NCBI GenBank assembly: GCA_005217565.1 | Contig: SJCO01000012.1 | Location: 1-64,000 of the forward strand | Length of the DNA stretch: 64,000 bases | Reading direction: 5' to 3' | From: Puteibacter caeruleilacunae | Lineage (GTDB): Bacteria; Bacteroidota; Bacteroidia; Bacteroidales; Prolixibacteraceae | Shown here: positions 43,495 to 52,635 of the stretch, in pieces | How the letters are laid out: each line of letters begins with the position of its first letter | How positions within the stretch are numbered: position 1 is the stretch's first letter | Notes under the pieces: generated by a model | What the model saw: only the letters and a program-made list of their open reading frames with translations | What the model was told of the DNA's origin: nothing | The model's database searches: none | Program-made: the position numbers and the translations under genes

Positions 43495-44773
43495 TATATT
43501 GCTATTGCTTTGCTGTACGAATGTGGTTTTTGCACAAAAGCCACTTAGTCTGTCAAAAGCAATAACTACTGCACTTGAGCAGAATTACGATATTGTTGTT
43601 GTAAAGAACAAACAAGAACAAGCTGAGATCAACAATAACTGGGGAACAGCAGGAAGGTGGCCTTCCCTATCCATGAATCTGGAGTCACAAAATAGTAAAA
43701 ACTATAACGACAACGACGATTTTAACTCAAGAGTATTATCTGGAGGTGTAACCATGAACTGGACACTTTTTGATGGTTTCTCTGTTAATATCTCTAAAGC
43801 AAGGTTAGCCGAATTGGAAAATCTATCAAAAGGTAATACTACAGTATTAATTGAAAACACCATACAATCTGTCATCCTGGCTTACAATCAGGTTCTACTT
43901 GAAAAAGAGAAGTTGTCTATTACCAAAGAGGTGATGGAACTTTCCAATGATCGTTATGAGCGAACTAAAGTGGCAAAAGAGTTAGGCTCTCTGGTAACAT
44001 TTGATGTATTACAAGCTCAAAATGCATTTCTATCAGACAAAGCAAATTACCTTCTTCAGCAAACCGCTTACAAGAATGCTTTGCGAGATTTAAAGTTTGT
44101 AATGGGAGAACAACCTGGCAGTGCTTATGAAATAACTGATTCGTTTCTTCCAACAGATGATACATATGAGCTGACTGATCTTAAAGCGAAAATGACATCC
44201 AACAATCAGTCATTAAAGAATCAGTATATGAATTTGAGTTTATTGCAAAAGGATGTTGCATTGATGAAATCTGAATACCTTCCAAGACTTAGTCTTTCAG
44301 CCGGAGGCTCTTTGAGAGATTCAAAGACAGATTATCAGACTCAACCAACAATTAATTCCGATTCTAGATTGCTGTTTGGAAACCTAACTTTAAGTTATTC
44401 ACTTTTCAATGGAGGGAAACGTAAGAGAGCAGTGCAGCTTGCGAAACTGGAAGAAGAAGTAGGTAAGGTAAACATCGACAAATTGACACATTCATTAGAC
44501 AACCAGTTATCGAACCTTTATGAGTTTTATGTCACCCGAAAAGAACTATTAAATGTAGCTACAGAAAATCTAACAGCAGCTAAGCTTAATTTGCAAATTG
44601 CTGAAGAGAAATTCAAAAATGGGGCAATCAATTCATTCAACTTCAGAGACGTACAGTTAATATACATGAATGCAGCACAGCAAAAGCTACAGGCAATTTA
44701 CAATTTAGTAGATTCTCAAACTGCCCTACTTCGTATAACAGGCGGAATCATTCAAGAATACCAACAGAATTAG
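43481..44773 (+). CDS. TolC-family outer-membrane efflux protein
   Basis: This TolC-like channel of about 430 residues has signal peptide MKLINILLLLCCTNVVFAQ and two OEP repeats, with typical helices such as LSLSKAITTALEQNYDIVVV and VNWTLFDG-like beta segments (MNWTLFDGFSVNI, LTLSYSLFNGGKRK). The start at 43481 is chosen because GGAG precedes it by 6 nt; the ATG at 43475 is equally in frame, and an ATG far upstream (43403) lies inside the RND gene. The start overlaps the RND stop by 14 bp, so translation is coupled. A strong terminator follows. Confidence 0.92.
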   Translation: MKLINILLLLCCTNVVFAQKPLSLSKAITTALEQNYDIVVVKNKQEQAEINNNWGTAGRWPSLSMNLESQNSKNYNDNDDFNSRVLSGGVTMNWTLFDGFSVNISKARLAELENLSKGNTTVLIENTIQSVILAYNQVLLEKEKLSITKEVMELSNDRYERTKVAKELGSLVTFDVLQAQNAFLSDKANYLLQQTAYKNALRDLKFVMGEQPGSAYEITDSFLPTDDTYELTDLKAKMTSNNQSLKNQYMNLSLLQKDVALMKSEYLPRLSLSAGGSLRDSKTDYQTQPTINSDSRLLFGNLTLSYSLFNGGKRKRAVQLAKLEEEVGKVNIDKLTHSLDNQLSNLYEFYVTRKELLNVATENLTAAKLNLQIAEEKFKNGAINSFNFRDVQLIYMNAAQQKLQAIYNLVDSQTALLRITGGIIQEYQQN

Positions 44774-44787
44774 GTATAACATTCAAG

Positions 44788-44822
44788 TATAGGTAGTATG
44801 AAATCATGCTACCTATATTTTT
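44788..44822 (+). terminator. Terminator after the first efflux operon
   Basis: TATAGGTAG (44788-44796) pairs with CTACCTATA (44809-44817). The stem extends inward by four further pairs to a 4-nt loop and is followed by T5. It lies 15 bp after the TolC stop. Confidence 0.88.
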
Positions 44823-44966
44823 CCTTACACTTCCATCTATCTTATCATCATTTATAATCCCTTTCCTCGTCCTTTAACTTTTCGTTAACCGGATTTAACC
44901 ACTTCTTAACGCATAAACGGCTGACTTTGAATGTATCTTGCACGAGCAAACTTAAACAGGTAAAAA

Positions 44967-45620
44967 ATGAGAAAGCTCGGCTCCTTTGCTGTCCTGGTAT
45001 TAGCTCTGACAGCCACAATTATGCTATCTGGTTTCACATCAAAAGATGATGATCCGGTAAAAAAGAAGGTTAAAATCATCAAAATAACAGAAAAAGATGG
45101 TGAAGTAACCGTTGATACGCTCATGAGTTCAGACGAAGATGTTCATAATCACAAAAAACACATGATCATGATTCAATCTGAGCTCGACTCTGCATTAAAA
45201 GACATGAAAATTAAGCATAAAATCATGAAACTAGATCTCGATTCGTTGAGTGATAGCTTCACTTTTGACGAAGATTTTCATATCGATATGGAATGGGTTG
45301 AAAACCTACCTGAAGAAATTGCCAAGTCAATGAAGAATATTCAAATGGATATCGACTGTATGACTGATGATGACGGAAATATCATCATTAAGAAACACCT
45401 AAAGGATGGAAAGCATCATCCGAAAGTAATAATCAAAGAGCATTTCCGTCATGATTCTTGTGGTAAACATTCGAATAAATTTGATCTCGATGAAGATGAT
45501 ACTTCCATTATCTCCTACGATCGCAAACGGATCGGAAAAAACAAGGAGAAAATCGTCATTATCAGAAAAGTAGATAGTGATAAAATCGACGAGGTAGAAT
45601 TTGTAAGAGAAGAAAAGTGA
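44967..45620 (+). CDS. Secreted, acidic and His/Lys-rich protein of unknown function
   Basis: This 217-residue protein is not recognised. It has a Sec signal (residues 1-22, hydrophobic core SFAVLVLALTATIMLSG) without a lipobox. The mature part is strikingly charged, with Asp/His/Lys-rich segments such as SSDEDVHNHKKHMIMIQSEL and FHIDMEWVENLPEEIAKSM, one Cys pair candidate (DIDCMTDDDG and HDSCGKHSNKF), and a basic-acidic C-terminus. It lies between the terminator of an efflux operon and a hybrid kinase, and is probably periplasmic. Metal or cation binding is conceivable from composition alone. Its own terminator follows. Confidence 0.7.
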   Translation: MRKLGSFAVLVLALTATIMLSGFTSKDDDPVKKKVKIIKITEKDGEVTVDTLMSSDEDVHNHKKHMIMIQSELDSALKDMKIKHKIMKLDLDSLSDSFTFDEDFHIDMEWVENLPEEIAKSMKNIQMDIDCMTDDDGNIIIKKHLKDGKHHPKVIIKEHFRHDSCGKHSNKFDLDEDDTSIISYDRKRIGKNKEKIVIIRKVDSDKIDEVEFVREEK

Positions 45621-45676
45621 CTCTCATCCTTATTATGTAATGGTAATTGAACATATGTGTAATTGCCAATATAGCT

Positions 45677-45704
45677 AAGAGTATCCAATTGGGTACTCTT
45701 TTTT
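45677..45704 (+). terminator. Terminator after the secreted acidic protein
   Basis: AAGAGTATCC (45677-45686) pairs with GGGTACTCTT (45691-45700) through one wobble around an AATT loop, followed by T4 (a T6 run overall). It separates this gene from the hybrid kinase. Confidence 0.85.
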
Positions 45705-45829
45705 GCTTTAAATTAACCTGTAATTCTTTTTTTTTCATCAAATAAATATGTTAATTTGAATCATCTTTTTTACATTTATACAGTGTAAGTTGACGAAAAG
45801 AGGTTATTGAGGCATTAATACTTAGAAAC

Positions 45830-48800
45830 ATGGGGATTCGTATTTTAAGATTTAAAGATTGGCAAATAAAATCGAGGCTATTATTTTTGTCATTCGTAGG
45901 TGTTGTGAGTACCATTATTCTAGGTGCTATCGCATACAATTCATTCAATACCAGCAAGACTCTGGGTATTCTAATCAATGCAGAACGAATTCACAACAAT
46001 ACGTTCCAGGAAGGGATGGAAGATTATTATGTTTCAGTAATCAACCAGGATTCAGCAATACATGAAATAGCATTAGAAAAGATTAAAGCAGCCAATCAAA
46101 TGGCCAAGATAGTAGCTGACCTTGAAAAGTTAACTGCTTTAAAAGATCAACAAACATTGGCTGATACATTATACAATGCCTATGAGGAGGCATACAGCTA
46201 TGACCGCAGAAATGCAGTTCTGATGGCACGCAAAATGAAAATGTTTGTGGCCTCAGGTAATGAAAAGATTTTAGCCACCCGTGATATTGCAAGAGAGGTG
46301 ATGTTACTAGGACAAGAGATAGAACGTGAGATTCAGGAACACCATGTGCATCAAATATCTCCGCAAATTCTTTCTCAAATGGAGTCAATGAGGCAGTATT
46401 ATAAAGATTTTGCCAAAGCAGTTAATGATGTAACCATCTTTGTCAATCGAATTCTCATAAGCGTTTTGATATTACTTGTTATTGTGCTTGGTTCAATAAC
46501 AGCTGGAATATCTGCTCTAATATCCAGATCTATCACTCGCACTGTTAAAGATATGGTCAATAGCTTTAAAATGATTGCCAAAGGGGACCTTAGCGCAAAG
46601 CTTAACATCAATTCAAAAAATGAATTCGGCCAATTATCTGATTCTTTTAACGAAATACAAAAGGGATTAATAGAAGCTGTTGATTACACTAAGAAAGTAG
46701 CAGCTGGTGATTTCTCAGTAGAAATCACGCCTAAATCATCAGAAGATGAGTTGTCAATATCACTTAACAAAATGGCGGATGATTTGGAAGCAGCAAGTAA
46801 CAAGCATAATGAAAATTTCTGGTTGCGTTCTGGACTCAATGAGTTAAATGAAGAGTTACGCGGCGATATTCCAACAAAAGAAGTAGCCTCTTTATCTATC
46901 AACTTTTTAGTTAAACAGGTAAAAGCAGAGCTTGGAGCAATCTATTACTTCGATGAAGAATATGAGGTATTGAGACTAGGAGCTTCGTATGGTGTTTTAC
47001 AAGATCAGATAATCGAAGACATTAAACCTGGTGACGGTATTGTTGGACAAGTGGCTATTGACAAGCAAATACTTCATTTGAAAAATATTCCTGCAAACTA
47101 CTATAAAGCTCAATCATCGGTTGGAGAAGCACTTCCATCTGAGTTAATCATTATCCCTCTTCTTTTTGATAATGATGTATGGGGAATTCTAGAACTTTCT
47201 ACGCTTGGAAGCTTTGATGAGCTTCACCTTAAATTTCTGGAAGAAGCCAATGAAACGCTCGCAGTAAACCTTGCGTCTTCAATTGCTCGAGTTAGAATGC
47301 AAACGCTTCTTGAGAAAACTCAGGATCAGGCAAGTGAACTACAAGTACAGCAGGAAGAATTGCGTGTAGCTAACGAAGAATTGGAAGAACAAACCAAAGT
47401 TCTTACCGAAAGCGAAAAACGACTTCAGGTTCAGCAAGAGGAATTAAGAGTTGCGAACGAAGAACTTGAAGAACGAACAAACCAGTTGGAAATCCAGAAA
47501 GACGAAATAGAACAAAAGAATTCGGCATTAACGTTAGCAAAGGAAGACCTTGAGAGAAAAGCGCGTGAATTGCATCAATCGAGTCAGTATAAATCTGAGT
47601 TCCTTGCAAACATGTCACATGAACTGCGAACTCCATTGAATAGTTTGCTGATCTTATCAGGTATGTTGGCTAAAAATAAGAAAGGAAACCTTTCAGATGA
47701 CCAGGTAGAATCGATGGAGATTATCCATAAAAGTGGAACTGATCTACTTCAACTTATCAATGAGATTCTAGATCTTTCTAAAATTGAAGCTGGTAAAATG
47801 AATATCCACTTTGAGGATATTACACCTGATGAAATTGAGCGTGAGATCGTAATGAATTTCTCTCCGGTTGCCAATGAGAAGAACCTAAAACTGAGAGTTG
47901 TTAAAAATGGTTTCCCTCCGCATATACAGACTGACCGAATGAGGGTACTACAGGTATTGAAAAACCTACTCTCGAATGCTTTTAAGTTTACAGAAAAAGG
48001 TTCTGTTTCAATTTTATTTGGCAGACCCGCACATGATATCAAATTTACACGTCCTGGTCTTACGCTTGAGAATACGTGTTGCATCTCTGTGCGAGATACA
48101 GGTGTTGGTATCCCAAAAGAGAAGAAGGAAGCAATATTTGAAGCTTTCCAACAAGCTGACGGTAGTATTTCTCGCAAGTATGGAGGTACAGGACTAGGCT
48201 TATCCATAAGTCGGGAGATTATGAGCCTGCTTGGAGGAGAGATAATGCTCCAAAGTGAAGAGAATCAAGGATCAATATTCTCTATATACTTACCTCTTCA
48301 AGAGGCTATCCCAGTTGAAGTTTCAAACCAAGATGAAAAAATACTTACAGATTCATTCGAAAATGTGGAAACACAGCAAAATGAAACTGATGCTCCAATT
48401 TCTCCTGAGGTACCATTCTTCATTGAAGATGATAGAGATGCAGACAATGGAAAACCACTCATGTTGATCCTTCATCATGAAGAAACTGGAGCAAAAAACT
48501 TGTTGGCAAGTCTGAACAGACTAAACTTTAATGCAGTGGTTGCATCGACCATTGACGATAGTATTGTATTAATCGAACACTTCAGACCAATTGGAGTTAT
48601 TCTCTCAGCCGAACTCGCACTCGCTTCTGAGAATGGAGTATTGAGTAAACTAAAAGAACACAAACTGGCAGAAGAACTTCCAATACATATCATCAATCCA
48701 TTGGAGGGTATTCATGAAAAAGATGTTGATAAGCTGAGAACAATTGGTGCTGAAAACTTCGAAAAAGCAATTGAAAAGATTAAAAATCAATTACTTTCTG

Positions 48801-49597
48801 ATCATAAGCGCATTCTAATTGTCGAAGATGATGTTACTACCAGAAAGATTCTTAGAGATCTTCTAGAATCGGTTGAAGCAGATATTGAAGAAGCTGAAAC
48901 AGGATCTGAAGCTATTGTGCTCATAAAAAGCAGAAGATATGATTGTGTTATCCTTGATTTAGGTCTTCCTGACTTTGGAGGAAAAGAAATCCTTCAAAAA
49001 TTGGCAGAACAAAATATAAAGATTCCGAATACAATCATTTATACAGGAAAAGAATTAAGCAGAGAAGAACATAGAGAACTAAACAAATACACTAATTCGA
49101 TCATTCTAAAAGGCCTTAAATCTGACGAACGTCTAATGGATGAAGTTACCTTATTCCTTCACCAGGTGGCAAGCCACATTCAAGAAAAGCCTAAGCCGGA
49201 ATTAGAGCTTGACGACAGCGTTTTCAAAGGCAAAAAGGTACTGGTTGTGGATGATGAGATCAGAAATGTATTTGCTTTAGGAAAGATTTTAGAAGAACGT
49301 GAGATTGAAGTCTTAGAGGCCGAAAATGGTAAGGTAGCGTTAGAAGTACTGGAACAAGAAAAAGAAATTGATCTTGTACTTATGGACGTTATGATGCCAG
49401 AAATGGATGGCTATGAGGCAATGTCTCACATCAGAAAAAATCCAGAAATAAAAGACATACCAATTATCTGCCTCACAGCAAAAGCGATGAAAGAGGATCA
49501 TGAAAAAGCCATAAACAATGGTGCCAATGATTATCTATCAAAGCCTGTAGATGAAGAGAAACTATTTTCAATGTTAAAGATCTGGTTATATAACTGA
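45830..49597 (+). CDS. Hybrid sensor histidine kinase with three receiver-like domains
   Basis: This 1255-residue inner-membrane kinase has TM1 (about 18-38), an extracytoplasmic helical segment, TM2 (about 205-228), HAMP-like linkers (about 228-335) and a GAF domain (about 340-490). A long coiled coil (about 490-590) contains the segment VQQEELRVANEELEE twice, 28 residues apart. HisKA has His597 in MSHELRTP, and HATPase_c includes GTGLGLSISREI. Three receiver-like domains follow. The first is degenerate (Ser926 at the phosphoacceptor position); the second and third have Asp1043 and Asp1186. It starts the kinase-kinase-CheR-CheB cluster. The input signal is unknown. Confidence 0.92.
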   Translation: MGIRILRFKDWQIKSRLLFLSFVGVVSTIILGAIAYNSFNTSKTLGILINAERIHNNTFQEGMEDYYVSVINQDSAIHEIALEKIKAANQMAKIVADLEKLTALKDQQTLADTLYNAYEEAYSYDRRNAVLMARKMKMFVASGNEKILATRDIAREVMLLGQEIEREIQEHHVHQISPQILSQMESMRQYYKDFAKAVNDVTIFVNRILISVLILLVIVLGSITAGISALISRSITRTVKDMVNSFKMIAKGDLSAKLNINSKNEFGQLSDSFNEIQKGLIEAVDYTKKVAAGDFSVEITPKSSEDELSISLNKMADDLEAASNKHNENFWLRSGLNELNEELRGDIPTKEVASLSINFLVKQVKAELGAIYYFDEEYEVLRLGASYGVLQDQIIEDIKPGDGIVGQVAIDKQILHLKNIPANYYKAQSSVGEALPSELIIIPLLFDNDVWGILELSTLGSFDELHLKFLEEANETLAVNLASSIARVRMQTLLEKTQDQASELQVQQEELRVANEELEEQTKVLTESEKRLQVQQEELRVANEELEERTNQLEIQKDEIEQKNSALTLAKEDLERKARELHQSSQYKSEFLANMSHELRTPLNSLLILSGMLAKNKKGNLSDDQVESMEIIHKSGTDLLQLINEILDLSKIEAGKMNIHFEDITPDEIEREIVMNFSPVANEKNLKLRVVKNGFPPHIQTDRMRVLQVLKNLLSNAFKFTEKGSVSILFGRPAHDIKFTRPGLTLENTCCISVRDTGVGIPKEKKEAIFEAFQQADGSISRKYGGTGLGLSISREIMSLLGGEIMLQSEENQGSIFSIYLPLQEAIPVEVSNQDEKILTDSFENVETQQNETDAPISPEVPFFIEDDRDADNGKPLMLILHHEETGAKNLLASLNRLNFNAVVASTIDDSIVLIEHFRPIGVILSAELALASENGVLSKLKEHKLAEELPIHIINPLEGIHEKDVDKLRTIGAENFEKAIEKIKNQLLSDHKRILIVEDDVTTRKILRDLLESVEADIEEAETGSEAIVLIKSRRYDCVILDLGLPDFGGKEILQKLAEQNIKIPNTIIYTGKELSREEHRELNKYTNSIILKGLKSDERLMDEVTLFLHQVASHIQEKPKPELELDDSVFKGKKVLVVDDEIRNVFALGKILEEREIEVLEAENGKVALEVLEQEKEIDLVLMDVMMPEMDGYEAMSHIRKNPEIKDIPIICLTAKAMKEDHEKAINNGANDYLSKPVDEEKLFSMLKIWLYN

Positions 49598-49601
49598 CCA
49601 T

Positions 49602-51203
49602 ATGAAAGATAAGATATTAATAGTAGACGACCGATTAGAAAACCTAATCAGTCTGGAGATGATCCTGGAGGATTTTGATGTTGAGTTTATCCGTGCTTTT
49701 TCGGGAGAAGAGGCTTTAATGCAGACCTTAAAAAATGACTTAGCATTGGTAATTCTTGATGTTCAAATGCCAGGAATGGATGGTTATGAAACACTGGAGT
49801 TAATGCGTCAACGCAAGAAAACAAGATTACTACCTGTGATATTTGTCTCTGCAATTCATCAAAGCGATTTGCACATCATAAAAGGGATAGCCACTGGTGC
49901 GGTTGACTTTATTCCAAAACCAATTATTCCTGAGATCTTAAAGGGGAAAGTCGAAATTTTTCTTGAATTATATCGTCAGAAAAAAGAGCTCGACAATCTA
50001 CTTAAGGATTTAGAACAAAGCAATACAGAATTAAGAATCGCAAAAGAAAAAGCAGAAGCTGCTACCAGATCAAAATCACTTTTCCTGGCAAGTATGACTC
50101 ATGAAATTCGTTCTCCAATGAATGGAATCATGGGAATATCCCGACTATTGATGAAATCTAAGTTAAATGATGAACAAAGAGATCTTCTGGAAGTCATTAA
50201 TACCTCTGGTGAAAACTTGTTACAAATCGTCAATGATATTCTAGACTTCTCGAAAATTGAAGCAGGAAAAGTAGAACTCGACAAGATTAACTTCAATTTA
50301 CGAGCATTAGTTAACAATATTTACCACCTTCTCAATTTTAAAGCCATTGAAAAGGGACTAAATATGAGTGTTTATATATCACCTGATGTTCCCGATACAT
50401 TGTTTGGGGATCCATTAAGAATAAATCAGGTGTTGATGAACCTGTGTAATAACGCAGTTAAATTCACTCAAAAGGGATCGATTAAACTTGAGGTAAAAAC
50501 AGAAGAAATTCGCGACAATTCAGTGGTTCTTTTCATTTCTATTAGAGACACAGGTATTGGTATTGCTGAAGATGTACAAAAACAACTATTCCAGGAGTAT
50601 CAGCAATCTGACACATCTACATCAAGAAAATTTGGAGGAACAGGATTGGGACTGGCCATTTCTAAAAATCTAATCACATTGATGAATGGAGACATCGGAG
50701 TAAATAGCCGACCTGGTATTGGTTCTGAATTCTGGATACGTCTGGAATTGAAACATGAAGATCAGAAAATGAAAGAAGAAATACGAGAGGAGGAAGAAGC
50801 TATCTGCAATAAGATATCTATCCTTGTAGCTGAAGATAATCCAATTAATCAAAAGGTAGCACAACTAACATTAAAACAGTTAGGTTTACAGTGTGATATT
50901 GCCAAGAATGGTCAGGAGGCGTTTAATCTTTACAAAGAGAACGACTATGATTTGATTCTCATGGATATGCAAATGCCTATAATGGATGGATTAACCGCAA
51001 CAAAAGAGATCAGAGCTTTTGAAAAAGCGAATAACGTAAAGAAAGAAGCGCTGATTGTAGCTCTTACAGCTAGTACTCATGTTGATGAACAAGACATATG
51101 TTTTGAAGCAGGCATGAATGATTTTCTTAGCAAACCATTTAAGGAAAAAGATTTAAAACAGATATTAAAGAGATATCGTAAGGCTGTTCAAAGTTTGGGC
51201 TAA
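49602..51203 (+). CDS. Soluble hybrid histidine kinase (receiver-kinase-receiver)
   Basis: This 533-residue cytoplasmic protein has an N-terminal receiver (Asp53 in VILDVQMPGMDGYE), a short coiled coil, HisKA with His167 in ASMTHEIRSPMNGIMG, HATPase_c (GTGLGLAISKNLITL) and a C-terminal receiver (Asp455 in LILMDMQMPIMDG). It has no membrane segment. It starts 4 bp after the large hybrid kinase and its stop overlaps the cheR start (TAATG), so the four genes form one translationally coupled unit. It probably relays phosphate from the large kinase. No DNA-binding output domain occurs in the cluster. Confidence 0.93.
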   Translation: MKDKILIVDDRLENLISLEMILEDFDVEFIRAFSGEEALMQTLKNDLALVILDVQMPGMDGYETLELMRQRKKTRLLPVIFVSAIHQSDLHIIKGIATGAVDFIPKPIIPEILKGKVEIFLELYRQKKELDNLLKDLEQSNTELRIAKEKAEAATRSKSLFLASMTHEIRSPMNGIMGISRLLMKSKLNDEQRDLLEVINTSGENLLQIVNDILDFSKIEAGKVELDKINFNLRALVNNIYHLLNFKAIEKGLNMSVYISPDVPDTLFGDPLRINQVLMNLCNNAVKFTQKGSIKLEVKTEEIRDNSVVLFISIRDTGIGIAEDVQKQLFQEYQQSDTSTSRKFGGTGLGLAISKNLITLMNGDIGVNSRPGIGSEFWIRLELKHEDQKMKEEIREEEEAICNKISILVAEDNPINQKVAQLTLKQLGLQCDIAKNGQEAFNLYKENDYDLILMDMQMPIMDGLTATKEIRAFEKANNVKKEALIVALTASTHVDEQDICFEAGMNDFLSKPFKEKDLKQILKRYRKAVQSLG

Positions 51204-52051
51204 TGAACGATCAAATATATACGGGAAAAAATTTAGATCTTCTTGACATCGAATTGCAGCTATTACTTGAAGCTATTCATTTAAAATATGGGTACGACTT
51301 CAGGAACTACAGCAAAGCACACGTTAAGAGACGAATTCTTCATAAATTCAATATGAGTTCGATGGAGAATATTACGCAAATGCAGGAGCGCCTGCTTTGG
51401 GATAAGCGTTATTTTGCCGAACTAATCAACGAATTGTCGATCAACGTAACAGAAATGTTCCGAGATCCGGCATTTTATAAATCCTTTCGCGAGAATGTTG
51501 TTCCCGTATTAAAGACCTATGCCTTTATCAAAGTATGGCATGCAGGATGCGCTACTGGAGAAGAGGTATATTCTTTAGCGATATTACTCAAAGAAGAAGG
51601 ACTGCTGGAAAGAGCACAAATCTACGCCACTGATTTCAACCGTAATGTTCTAGAGGTTGCAAAACAAGGAATCTACTCAAACGATAATTTTAGTCAGTAT
51701 TCGCGGAACTATAAGTCTGCCGGAGGCAAAGGAGAGTTTTCTGATTACTTCACCTCCAGGTATGGCTCAGTAATGATGGACAAGTCCCTAACAAAGAAAG
51801 TTGTATTTGCCGACCACAACCTAGTTACTGATAGTGTATTTGCGGAAGTCAACCTAATCATCTGTAGAAACGTAATGATATACTTCAATAGAGAATTGCA
51901 AAATAAAGTAGTTGGACTTTTCTATAAAAGTTTATCCTCTAGTGGTTATCTATGTCTAGGTACAAAGGAAAGTTTGAGATTTGGCGAACATGAACAATTA
52001 TTTCAAGCAGTGGATCCAAAATACAGAATCTACAAAAAAAGAATCATCTAG
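51203..52051 (+). CDS. cheR: CheR-type protein-glutamate methyltransferase
   Basis: This 282-residue SAM-dependent methyltransferase has an N-terminal helical CheR domain (about 10-75) and a catalytic domain with the SAM motif VWHAGCATGEEVYSLAILL (about residues 111-129), IYATDFNRNVLEVAKQGIYS and the NLIICRNVMIYFN segment. In chemotaxis CheR methylates receptor glutamates. No chemoreceptor, CheA or CheW gene is present here, so the likely substrate is the Glu-rich coiled coil of the adjacent large hybrid kinase (inference). It overlaps the preceding kinase gene by one base. Confidence 0.94.
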   Translation: MNDQIYTGKNLDLLDIELQLLLEAIHLKYGYDFRNYSKAHVKRRILHKFNMSSMENITQMQERLLWDKRYFAELINELSINVTEMFRDPAFYKSFRENVVPVLKTYAFIKVWHAGCATGEEVYSLAILLKEEGLLERAQIYATDFNRNVLEVAKQGIYSNDNFSQYSRNYKSAGGKGEFSDYFTSRYGSVMMDKSLTKKVVFADHNLVTDSVFAEVNLIICRNVMIYFNRELQNKVVGLFYKSLSSSGYLCLGTKESLRFGEHEQLFQAVDPKYRIYKKRII

Positions 52052-52621
52052 ATGTATAAAGCAATAGTCATAGGAACTTCATATGGTGGACTTGAGGCAA
52101 TTAAAGCGATTATTCCAAAGCTTCCGAAAGATTTCCCCCTTGCTCTATTGATTGTACTTCATATTGGTGACAATGACAATACAACGTTTATCAACCTTCT
52201 AAACGATAGTAGCGAGATTTTAATCAAGGAAGCAGAAGAGAAAGAATCCATTAAACCTGGCATTGTATATTTTGCACCTCCGAACTATCATCTTCTTGTT
52301 GAAAAAGATGAAACAATATCCTTATCAACAGAACCAAAGGTTAATTTCTCACGACCATCTATTGATGTATTGTTTGAGTCTGCCTCATGGGTCTACAGAG
52401 ATCAACTCATCGGTATAGTTATGTCTGGAGCAAATTCTGATGGAGCAGATGGCTTAAAACTGATAAAAGCCAATGGTGGTACTACGATTGTTGAAAATCC
52501 ATGTTCATCGTATGCCCCAACAATGCCTCGAGCAGCCTTAAAATCAACCAAACCAGACTATCGTCTGAAACTGGAAGCCATTAAAGACCAATTAATGAAA
52601 TTGGCCGGCTATAACATATAA
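52052..52621 (+). CDS. cheB: Stand-alone CheB-type methylesterase
   Basis: This 189-residue protein comprises only the CheB catalytic domain, without the usual N-terminal receiver. Catalytic residues are recognisable: Ser10 in IGTSYGG, His37 in VLHIGD and Asp130 in MSGANSDGADG. It would remove methyl groups placed by the adjacent CheR (no gap between the genes), or deamidate glutamines. Without a receiver its activity may be controlled by interaction with one of the kinases' receiver domains (inference). It is the last gene of the cluster and ends inside a GC-rich hairpin. Confidence 0.92.
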   Translation: MYKAIVIGTSYGGLEAIKAIIPKLPKDFPLALLIVLHIGDNDNTTFINLLNDSSEILIKEAEEKESIKPGIVYFAPPNYHLLVEKDETISLSTEPKVNFSRPSIDVLFESASWVYRDQLIGIVMSGANSDGADGLKLIKANGGTTIVENPCSSYAPTMPRAALKSTKPDYRLKLEAIKDQLMKLAGYNI

Positions 52622-52629
52622 CCGGCCAA
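52601..52629. terminator. GC-rich hairpin at the end of cheB, between convergent genes
   Basis: TTGGCCGG (52601-52608) and CCGGCCAA (52622-52629) form a perfect 8-bp stem with a 13-nt loop that can pair a little further. The cheB stop codon (52619-52621) lies in the loop. There is no strong T-run on either strand. It probably acts as a bidirectional transcription barrier or mRNA 3'-end protector. Confidence 0.6.
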
Positions 52630-52635
52630 ACTATA

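Noticed and set aside
44967-45620. Secreted acidic protein as a lipoprotein
   Set aside because: The hydrophobic segment ends in LSGFTS with no Cys, so there is no lipobox.
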